Source: Ficedula albicollis
Taxonomy: Eukaryota; Chordata; Aves; Passeriformes; Muscicapidae
Direction of reading: 5' to 3'
Assembly (NCBI RefSeq): GCF_000247815.1
Contig: NC_021692.1
Span: 4,532,961-4,596,960 of the forward strand
Length of the DNA stretch: 64,000 nt
In this document: positions 54,800 through 64,000 of the stretch, in pieces
Numbering within the stretch: the stretch's first letter is position 1
Layout: every line of letters begins with the position of its first letter
The notes under the pieces: generated by a model
What the model was told of the DNA's origin: nothing
Seen by the model: only the letters and a program-made list of their open reading frames with translations
The model's database searches: none
Made by a program: the position numbers and the translations under genes

Positions 54800-55225
54800 C
54801 AGCTCCTGAGGGATGTCATGGGACTGGAAGTAGAATTTATGTCAAACTCCCCTGCGAGGGAACGCGCTGCTAAAAGCTGGCTTTGTCTCGTTTGTACTTT
54901 TTTTTTTACTAGGCAGTGTTTGGGCTATAGACACGGATAATTCTGCATCTTGAATGCTTTGCACCAAATTGCCACATCAGCACTAAATACCTCCACTTAA
55001 TTTTTCATTTGGACCCGATGAAACATTTTTTCCCATGGAAGGAAAAGTCTGGTCTTTGTGATCGTGGCACTGCCAGCCCAAGTTACAGTAAAGGTTAATC
55101 ACAAACAAGAGACAAGTAAAGTAGACAAAGAGCATCATACACTTCACTTTTCAATGGATGTTTTCATAATTGTATGAATAATTTAAATTATCATTGCCGA
55201 GTACTTATTCGAGTGTTTCAGGGGA
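54800..55225. other. Candidate conserved non-coding element
   Basis: Unique, repeat-poor sequence with TGTATGAATAATTTAAATTA, GGATAATTCTGC, CTTAATTTTTCATTTGG, GGTTAATCACAAAC and CGAACGCGCTGC-like CpG words. No frame. Candidate only. Confidence 0.28.
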
Positions 55226-55235
55226 AAAAAATGCC

Positions 55236-55240
<5 letters not shown>

Positions 55241-55268
<28 letters not shown>
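55241..55268. repeat. Poly-T run, 28 nt
   Basis: Twenty-eight Ts followed by CCCCTCC. Simple homopolymer. Confidence 0.95.
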
Positions 55269-56355
55269 CCCCTCCTTGATTCTTTTCATTTCTGTCTCAT
55301 CTCTTTTATGTGCTGCATCGGCTGTTTTCTTGCCATCTGAATCAGTTTTTTGGAACAATGGGATGTATGAGGGCTGAGGGGGCAGTGGAAGAATACAGCC
55401 CTTGTTGTACACTCTGTGACTTGACATTGATTAATGAGGGTGCGGACATGGGCAGAATTTGATAGAGAGAGAAGGGGAAATTGGAGGACCTGAGGGCACC
55501 AGAAGGAGGAGGGCAAGGAGATGACAGAGAGGAGCAGAAGGATGGCAGTGACTGCACAGCGAGTGGCGGAAGCCGCCCCTCCCAGGGCCATGCACAGCCA
55601 AAAATCTGCCATGGGGGAGAGACTCTTCCATGGAAGGAGTGTCCCCTCACAGTGACAGGGAGCATCTCACTCACCCCTCTCCAGGTTTATCCTGCACACC
55701 AAGACTCGCTGTGCCAACATAACCCTTCCTCATGGAGCATCTGCCCCAAAAATGCTGCTAGAAACACCTTCCTCTCTTCTTCCCCTCGTTCCTCAGTCTC
55801 CATCCTGCTGGTTTAACTCCAAAACCTGAACACACAGAGGTTACAACTTTCCTGCAGGAGCCTAAAACCCTGTGCTGAAACAACCCTGAGATCCAGACCT
55901 TGCGGATGCAGGGAATGATGGAGTAGTAGCACTTTGAAGAGAGAAAAGTCTCCTAAATCCTGTTCTTGCAGTTGGACATCAGAATATGTCAGAATACGTG
56001 TGAATACTTCAGAAGAAGTGATGCTGGTCAGAAGAGAGTTTGCACACTGATAAACCAAAGAAGTTTCAGGAAAGTTGAAAGTTTAATGTGGTTCTTAACT
56101 GACTTTTTTAAAAACCCACCTTGTCCCTTCAGAATTAGAGGCCCCAAAATGAGCTTAATCAGTTGATGAAGTTGTAGAAGAGCAGGGTGCTCCTTGCTGG
56201 ATGGTTCAGGTTTAATGAAGCCACCAGGTTCTCTTTACTTGTATTAAACAAAAATAATAAAAAAAACCAAACTTGCTGTAAAATAGAAAAACTCAGAAAG
56301 AAGAACAATAAAAAGTGACTGCAATCCTTTGGGATCCAGTTCCTGAAGTAACCCA
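55269..56355. other. Non-coding unique sequence
   Basis: No gene was recognised. Frames on both strands around 55280-55820 are about 110 codons with no domain. Confidence 0.5.
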
Positions 56356-56641
56356 GGAAAAGATGGAGAGAAACTTTTTACAAGAACATGTAGTGACAGG
56401 ACAAGAGGAGATGGCTTCAAAGTGACAGAGAGTGAGTTTGGATTAGAGATGAGGAAGAAAATCTTCCCTGTGAGGATGGTGAGGTGCTGGAACAGGGAGG
56501 TGGTGCTGCCCCATGCCTGGAAGTGTCCCAGGCCAGGCTGGACAGGGCTTGGAGCACCCTGGGATAGTGGAAGGTGTCCCTGGCTGTGGCAGGGGTGGAA
56601 GGAAATTAATTTTAATGTCCCTTCCAACCATTCTGGGTCTT
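56356..56641 (+). mobile_element. CR1 LINE 3'-end fragment
   Basis: Sense-oriented. AACATGTAGTGACAGGACAA, then GAGGAAGAAAATCTTCCCTG, GAGGATGGTGAGGTGCTGGA, CTGGAAGTGTCCCAGGCC, GGATAGTGGAAGGTGTCCCT and GTCCCTTCCAACCATTCTGG. Well preserved; no terminal octamer tail beyond ATTCTGGG. Confidence 0.94.
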
Positions 56642-57800
56642 TGCCACCCTTCTCCAGGACTGGCTGTGGGTCTTCCCTGCTGCTGGTTGGCTGAGCTGGG
56701 AGCTGCAGGGGTGAAGCTCTGGGACACACAAGGTGAGCCACATTTCCCTTTCCAGCACTTGAGGCACAGGCTGTGGGTCTGTTGCTGCTGGTCCTTCAAA
56801 GGTGCACCTGAATAGTCCTGAACCAGGAACTCTTGGGTCCTGCCCTCTGCAGAGAAAGACCAAAGCTGCTGGCTCAGACGTGTCCCCAAAGTGCTCAAAA
56901 GCCACCTGACAGCTTCACACTGCCCTGTGTGAGGTGTCAGGAGCAGGGGAACCACCACAGCTGCTCTGCCAGGGAACTCCAGCACCTTTGGTACCCAGGA
57001 CCTAGGGTACAGTTTGGAATTATTGCTATTAAAAACATCTCTCATCCTCCTGGCCAGAAATCTTTACAAACCCCACTTTTGACGAAACCTGGAAGCAAAG
57101 CTGCACTTTCAAAAATTTCAACCACAAGGAGAGAGAGAGAGAGAGAGAGAGAATCCACCCAAACCAGCCCGTTCTCAGACTCAAATTCAAATTGTTTTGC
57201 CTCTCTGCAGCGCCCCAGATAAATTTGATATCTGCCAGCCCACGGACTGTTCATGTGCTAATCCCACTCAGACCCTCATTCAGGGCTGGTCTCTTTTGCA
57301 TAAAACATTAAATGTTGGTTTGAGGGGACAGTTGTCCCTACCCTCTGTGTGGGATCTCTCCCCAGCAGCCTCTGGCCACTCCAACCCTGTCTCATTTTCC
57401 CAGAGTGAAAGATCCTGGGTCTGCTGTGTGTGAATATAAAAGGAACACAGAAAAGTCTCACTGATGAGCACAGAATCTGCTCCCTGTCTCCCCTCTGCCC
57501 TGACCACCACCAGCTTTAATTCCTCACCCAAAGAGCACCGCAAAAATCCTGCTCCTGGCTTAGGTTCACACAACCTGTTTGGGATTTCTGGGTGCAGAGG
57601 CAAAAGCAGCGCCCTGTCCCCCAACATCTGGCTGAGAACGAGGTCTCAGAGTTTTTCTCTGAGCAGACTCTTCCAGCCTTCCCCTTTCTCCCTCCTCTTT
57701 GCATCCAAGACAAGTGGCCCAGTGATCACCTGCAATGGCAGCCCCAGAGGGTGACCTGAGCCCTAGAGCTACTGCTGGAACAAATGAGAGAGCTTAACTA
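56642..57800. other. Non-coding unique sequence
   Basis: Contains a (GA)n repeat at 57129-57152 (about 12 copies). No gene was recognised; the minus-strand 200-codon frame at 56443-57045 overlaps the CR1 and is not supported. Confidence 0.5.
57129..57152. repeat. (GA)n microsatellite
   Basis: About twelve GA copies. Short simple repeat. Confidence 0.95.
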
Positions 57801-58410
57801 GAGCAAGACTGGCATAAAAAGGAAAGGGGAAAAAAGAGAGGAACAAAGATTCCGTCCAATTTGCTCTTTTGGGCATTGTAAAAACTGGCCTGTTTCCCAG
57901 TATATCACTCTGCCATTGAATAAGGTCAATTGCAGAGCAGTTCTTCAGTCATCCTGATGGGTTTTCATGAGAAAGTGAATGGAGTGCAAATTAGCCAAAG
58001 TCGTCACAAGCTTTTTTACTGTCACTCCAAGCCTGACAGTCCAAAGGAAAATGAGGATTAATAAATCTAACGAACTTTCTCCATTATCCAAGCCAGGTTA
58101 GGAAACTATTTATTGTCTCTCTTTTTCTGTGTTTCATCCATTTCGCCTACTGTGGTGAAGCATTTGGAGAAGAAAGGACCAACAGCCGCACGCACACACA
58201 CGCTCACACACACCCCCAGAGCTCAGCCCCTCCAGAGCCCAGCACAGCCATGGCCACAGCACAAAATAAAGGCACTGCCAGCAAGAAAATCCACTTTTTA
58301 AAATAACTCTGCCCTGCACACACCGTGCACCGTGTCGGACGAATCCTCGTCATTGCTCGTTCCCGTTAATTAATATGTGCTCGGAGTGCTGAACGCAAAT
58401 ATTTGATGGG
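57801..58410. other. Candidate conserved non-coding element
   Basis: Unique sequence with GAGTGCAAATTAGCCAAAG, GAGGATTAATAAATCTAACG and, at the right, CCCGTTAATTAATATGTGCT. A CA-rich patch lies at about 58190-58215. No coding frame. Composition suggests regulatory DNA; not shown. Confidence 0.25.
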
Positions 58411-58467
58411 AGAAAGAAGTGCTGCTAGTAAAGCTTTAAACTTACCTTTTTCCAGGGCAGAAAATAA

Positions 58468-58502
58468 GTTTCAAGTGAAAGGATTGGTTTCAAGTGAAAG
58501 GA
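58468..58502. repeat. 16-bp exact direct repeat
   Basis: GTTTCAAGTGAAAGGA occurs at 58468-58483 and 58487-58502, three bases apart. GAAA..TTTC-type words of this kind loosely resemble interferon-response-like sites, but the match is weak. Confidence 0.85.
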
Positions 58503-61500
58503 AAAGTTTTTTTTATAATTATATCCACGTGTGAAGTGGATTTTAGTGCAGCTTCAGTAATTTTTTTTTTTTTTTCAGTAGCTACTGAATGGACACAAAT
58601 CTTCCCTAATTTATAAAATAATTTGTACTTGAGTAGCTTCTAAAACTTGCTTAACTTAGAGAACTGCCTGAAGCATTCCCAGAGAACAGGAGGTCACACA
58701 GAAGGGATGCAAAGGCCCCTAGGAGCCATTTAGGCTTTTTGGGTTGGATGTTTAAGTCTGTGTGTCTATTTATGCAGATATTTATGGATTTAAATCAGGA
58801 TAATGAAAATCTGTCCAAGTTCACAGCTGGACAACACGTTACCCATGTAACTCCTATACACTGCAACTCCTACATAATTTTCCTTCAACATTCCCAAAGT
58901 CCTTACAAACTCCCCTGGACAAGGCCTTGTGCTGCCTGAAAATAGATGTTCGAGCTGACAGAATCCTTGTTTTCAGCACCATTTCCCATTTGCAGTAAAA
59001 CAGGTGGAGAAAAGGAGACAAAGGGATCAGTCCCTTGCTCCTGTCTTTGGGAATAAATGCCTGAGAGGAAACCAGCCCAAATTCCAGTTTTCTACTGTAA
59101 TTATGTCTAAAAGTGATTAAACCCCACAGTTTCTGAGGATTGGGAATACAGTAATGGTGGGAGAAATCAAAATATACAATACACAAAATTTGGCACCTGG
59201 GTGCTCATTAAAACCCCCCGATATTGTGAACGAGGACAAAGATGATGAGGGAACATTGAAGTGCTCACACAAAACTAACCATGGCTTTTTAAAACTAAAA
59301 TGCTGAACTTTAACACTGGCTACAGCCAAAAACTATCCCATTTCCCCTCTTTCTTCCAGTAACCACGAAAACTTATTTCAAATTGTGCTTCATGTTGGTG
59401 CTGATAATGAGTTATTCCTCTCCCAGCAAAATCTCCTAAACTTTCTTCATTAATAACCAGGAAAAAGTTCAATAGACAAAACACAAAGTTTAATTCTGAA
59501 GGTTACTAAAAAAAAAAACCAAAACAAAACCACAAACTTTAATTTCTTCCATCTTTCTTTGACACATTAAAAATCATAGCAAAAAAAAAAAAATCATTAA
59601 ATACCTGTTTGGTATTTAATCCTCGTGGCTGCAGTGGGTGATAAACCAGGGGAAAGCCAACTCCAAGAGATTGTTTCAACACTTTGTTTTCAGCTTTTTT
59701 TGTGGAGACACTCACCAGAATAAATTCCACCTGAGGAAGCTGGTGCTCCTGTCTGAGTAACCGAAGTAAAATTGTTGAGCATTCAGAGCAATCTGGGCTT
59801 TGTTGAGATTTCCCTTCTCCTGCTTTTACAGTCACATGTCATTCCATTTAATAAGAGAGAAAACTTTCCTGACCAGCTAAATTAGGCCATTCGAGACGTT
59901 AAGGAAAACACACATACCCTGAAGTAAAGGTAAAATTATGCTGCAATCATCAAATCAGCCTTCTCTTCTTTATCCCATCTGTAAATTCTCCTTGGGAAAG
60001 CTGGAGCAGGGGCTCCACGAGCAGCACAGCCCTACCTGCCTGCCACTGCAATTGCTGGTATTTTAATCTCATCAAAGAATTGGAGTTTTTCTTCCTGCTG
60101 TTTTGACTTTGCTGTCTCTTAGCCCTGTCACATTCACTAGTTTTGAATAAGTGCAGAACTTGCATTTACAGAATTTGCAATCTGCGAGATTGTTTAAGTG
60201 ATTTATCAAATACTTTGATTGAACACTTATTGCTGCCCCACTTCTGAATCTCATTTACATTGACTGGGCTTGACATAAGCCTTTGGAGAGAGCACAGGAA
60301 CGAGTCCAGGCTCTGGCAGGTACAGCACAAGGGGAAAAAAGTCCCACCTCCAGCCCCAGCACTTCTGGAATTACACCCTGATAAAATCTGTGCTCTCTAT
60401 TCCCTATTAAACATTTTATGTCTGAGAAAAACACAGTCAGATGGACTTTATCTTATTGGTGATGCAGCACAACAGCTCTGGAAGTTGGTTCAGAAAACAC
60501 AGAGCATCCCCCAGGGTTCTAAACTAGAAAATTTGGATTTTCTCCCAGTGGAGATGAAGGGCCCAGACCTTTGGCAGGCTCTGCTCAGCCACAACCACAT
60601 CACTTAAATCCAAGCTGAAATCACTTTGCACTCACAGACAACACTCAGACCAGAGAAAGGCTGTAAGGTCTGAAATAACTAAAAAATTGAAAAAAAATGT
60701 GATTTTTTTTCTGTCATCAGATGGATGATGCACCTTTGAGGGATGCTAAGCAAATTGGGGCAAACGGATTTGAAGGTTGACAGAGACAACACCCAAAGGG
60801 ATGCAGCAAAACTCTTCTAAATTAGAGCTCAGTGCACCCCAGACAGACACTGGAAGGCTCAAGGCCTTCTGCTCCATGGAGCCATTTCAATTTAACTCTT
60901 TGTGCATTAAATCCATGCAATTCCCTCTTTTTTTTTTTTTTGTGCAGAACAAACACAGTCTCCAAGACCACGTGCTGCCTGCCACATCCCATTCCATGGG
61001 AGAACCACTTAGAAACAAAACTTAGGCATGATTAAAAGCAGAGGAGTGCTGCAATAAATCACAAATAACCCCAAGAGCCAGGGCGGATTCCAGGCACCAA
61101 GGGGATCAGGTACAGTGCTCACGGTGAGTAAGAAGCAAGCAGAGGTAGAAGGAAGGAAGGAAGAGGATTTCAGAGAAATCAGAGATTAAATGAAATGCTT
61201 TCTGGCTAAATCTGTTGTCTTTCAGGCTCATGGCATTTTCAATGCTTCCTCCAAACTCATGTGGGATAATGCACTCCCAAAAAGTAGCTCTAGGTATGCA
61301 CATTCTTAAAATCAACCACTCAACACGCATCCAAATAAAAGTGAGCTTTCCTCCCCATTTTCCCCAAGAAAGGAAGCTCAGAGCCCTTTTATGCATTGTG
61401 AATGGCCCACCTAATTTAGACTGAATTATACCCTAACCTTCATTTCCCCTTTACTTCTTTGCTCCATTCAGCAGTTTCTGACTTCAGCTAATTCACTAAC

Positions 61501-63161
61501 AATCCCAGCTGGTCCTTCCCAGCTCCCAGTTCTTTAGCACATTGTCCCAGGAAACTATGTGCTCCCATCTACACTGGTATTCCACTCTCCAATTAACCTA
61601 CTGCTGAGAGGCTTTACCCCTTTCCACCATCCATTCCTCTGCACAGACATTTATTTTTCTTTTTAACCTTTTACTTCTTGAATTAAAGTGCAGGAGATCC
61701 CTTCCAGGTGAGAAGGTGTTAAATTCATTTGCTGGAGGTTACTCAGGAAGACACAACGAAGGATGGGGGTGAGAGAAAGAAAAAAAACCTGCTTGATCCC
61801 CAGCTCTTTTCAAAGCTGAGTGTTAAGGCACAGATGTTTAAGGTAGAAGTAAACAAATAACAAAAGAATTTCCACACTTGCTCAGTGGCAGGCGTGTGCT
61901 TGTTCTGAGCACTGAACCCTGGCAGAGGAGGCAGCTCAGCCAGAGGAGTGGCTGGGGTTAGATCCACACACAGACTGGAGACAGGGGCACACGTTTGTGC
62001 TCTCACTCTTTAAAAATGATCAATCGATTTTTTTTTTTTTATCACACAGGTTTTTAATTAAAAAAAAAAAATTATCAAAAATTTGTATCAAAAATTTTAT
62101 CAACTTTTTGCCACATTTTGATGGAGCAGAGGGAAGGCCTGTGAGCCTGGAGGGCTCCTCACTGTGAGAGTTTTGCTGTGTCTGCAAGGGAAAAGCCCTG
62201 ATCCATGTCACAGACCTGTTCCACTGAGTGTCTTATACATAAAAATATATTTATAGGTACAAAACTTTAGTTTTGTCTGATCAGGAGCAGAGATGAGCCC
62301 CATCATTTGGGTTCCTGATCTCATCACATTTGCACAAATAGAACAAACCGGCCAGAAACTGTTCTGCCATTTTGGGATAAAGCCAAGGCTTCAACGTCTT
62401 GGAGTCCCCTACCTGACAAACTTTTACACCCAGAATTACCACACCCAATGTTAATGCTAAAAAATATTAATAAACCTCTCTGGAATCAGACTAGAGCCTT
62501 GTCTCTCTTACAGTGAGGCCTGCACATCACCCCTGCTGGTAAAAAGTGTTCTCCTCTTCACCTAAACTCTTATGGTGATCCCAAAATCTCCTTCCTTATG
62601 TCGATTAAGGCCACATTTTGGAAGACCTGAACTTCCATGTTTGCTTCCTGGAATACATTTGACATTTCCCTCCCTCCCACCATGCCAAGCACCTCCTTTC
62701 TGGGTAAACGGCCCAGATCTCATCATTGACAAGATCCCAGATAAAACAAAGATAGGGAGAAATGTAATTAGTGGCTATTAAACACCCAGCTCCCCCAGTT
62801 CCTCCCTCTCACGTACATTTGCTTAGAAGCAAGTGAGCATTACAACAGCCCCGTGCTCAGAAAGTGGGGCTGGGAATCAGGCAGGGAGAAAGTCAATATG
62901 GAGCAGTGTGTCCATTTGTTTTGATTTATCTCACTAACTTCAATTGACAGTTAATTCATCAGAGGAGGAAAATGCCAGTCTAGTGAAAACACAACTCGTG
63001 AAGGAGAGAGAACTGAGTGGAAAACACAGAGTGTGGATAATACAGGTAATAAATTAAAGGATACAGTATCAGTATTTTATCATTCCCATTCTGGATTTGC
63101 TATATCCCAACTCTTGCCAATTACAATTTATAGTGAGCAGTAAATTTACACTGATTTATTT
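58503..63161. other. Non-coding unique sequence, 4.7 kb
   Basis: No gene, CR1 or long simple repeat was recognised. Short T or A runs at about 58559-58575, 59580-59593, 60929-60942, 62028-62041 and 62058-62070. Frames on both strands are below 120 codons and unrecognised. Confidence 0.5.
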
Positions 63162-63185
63162 CACACACACACACACACACACACC
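63162..63185. repeat. (CA)n microsatellite
   Basis: About twelve CA copies following TTTATTT. Short simple repeat, probably polymorphic. Confidence 0.95.
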
Positions 63186-64000
63186 CTTTACAAAATGAGG
63201 TGACTTTGGAAAACAGGAAAAGACAGAGGAAGGAGTCACTTGGGCTCAAATTCCTAAATCTGAATTTTCCAGCAGGACCTACAAACCCTTGTAACAAATC
63301 ACAGGAGATGAGGATTTACACTGAGAACGTTGGCTTGGACCTAAAGTCCACAAAAATATTGAGGGGGAAATGGGATTTGCAGCAGTGAGAGCAGCGCAGG
63401 GGTGGGGATGCACTGGGAGCCTCACATCTCCCTGTGGGCTGATCCCTCACCCAGGGACATCTCCAGGTGCTCCCTGGTTTATCCCTTGGAGTTATCTGCA
63501 ATCACCCAGCAATATTGCATTTCTCCCTGCTCATGGGATTTTTTGCCTTCAATGCCCCTCTCTCCCAAAGGATGTTTTTCAGGTTGGTCTTTGCCTGACC
63601 TTAGGACAACATCAGTGACAATAAAAGCTGGAGATGGGATTTGGGGAGGCTGGGAGAGCCTGGCCCAGTTCCACTGTGCTCACCTCACATCTCTCAGGTA
63701 AGAGACATCAGACAGAACATCCCTGCTGGGATGGATGTATGAGTTTATTTCACTCACACCATCCCCATCCTCTCTGAACCTCCTGATCTCCTGTGGTCTG
63801 GAATTCACCTCTCACTACAAAAAGCAGAACTTGCTTGTATTTAATTTAAACACTTTTCCCAGTGGTTTCATCAAATGCTCCTGTACAAGAATCCTGTTTG
63901 TTCTTGGACAACAATCCCAGTTTGAAGATTGGACACAACTTGGATTATTCTTCCCTGCAAATTCTAAATTAAATGACCTGGTGTTTATTTGAATGGAAGT
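63186..64000. other. Non-coding unique sequence to window end
   Basis: No gene was recognised; frames are below 100 codons. Confidence 0.5.

Noticed and set aside
56443..57045. Minus-strand 200-codon frame
   Set aside because: Much of it is antisense CR1, and the rest shows no domain.
58190..58215. Long CA microsatellite
   Set aside because: The CA stretch is short and interrupted by CGC and CTC, so it is only a CA-rich patch.

Overview
The window looks like non-coding DNA from a bird, probably a songbird. The main evidence is at least ten clear 3'-end fragments, plus a few weak ones, of CR1, the dominant LINE of birds. They carry the typical CR1 blocks (GGGCAGGGACACCTTCCAC, CCTCACCACCCTCA and their reverse complements), are short and 5'-truncated, and lie in both orientations. 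There are no Alu- or B1-like SINEs. The CR1 wording (for example CCAGGGGCAGCCACAGC) resembles passerine copies, but that is from memory and was not checked. I could not recognise a single protein-coding exon, RNA gene, CRISPR array or intact mobile element.

Layout. 1-4.2 kb: unique sequence with one CR1. 4.2-4.5 kb: a poly-C run between two copies of a 23-bp direct repeat. 4.5-14.3 kb: unique sequence with one CR1 that is interrupted by poly-C, several AT-rich TAAT-containing segments that could be conserved non-coding elements, and a dispersed ~110-bp duplication (9.84 and 13.33 kb). 14.3-16.85 kb: two very long (TTTC)n arrays flanking a CpG-island-like segment. 16.85-22.9 kb: unique sequence with one CR1 that has an internal duplication. 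22.9-25.4 kb: a 49-bp minisatellite interrupted by two poly-C runs. 25.4-30.5 kb: unique sequence with candidate regulatory segments. 30.56-32.28 kb: a (GGGAA)n array interrupted by 1,618 bp of poly-C. 32.3-45.4 kb: unique sequence, five CR1 pieces and 769 bp of poly-C. 45.4-46.1 kb: a (AAAAG)n array. 46.1-64 kb: unique sequence with four CR1 pieces, a 479-bp poly-C run, a poly-A/poly-C/poly-A block, and small simple repeats.

The strongest signal is the set of eight poly-C runs, 4,686 bases or about 7.3% of the window. All eight are C on the given strand. They sit inside or beside tandem repeats, G-rich tracts or a CR1, and in one case they replace a stretch that should be ordinary CR1 sequence. 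I read them as assembly or base-calling fill in place of real sequence, not as biology. All long open frames coding poly-Pro, poly-Gly, FLSF or KRKEK repeats come from these runs or from microsatellites.

No genes work together here because none can be seen. The window is best read as an intergenic region or large intron. The AT-rich segments with homeodomain-type motifs suggest, weakly, that it could neighbour a developmental gene.
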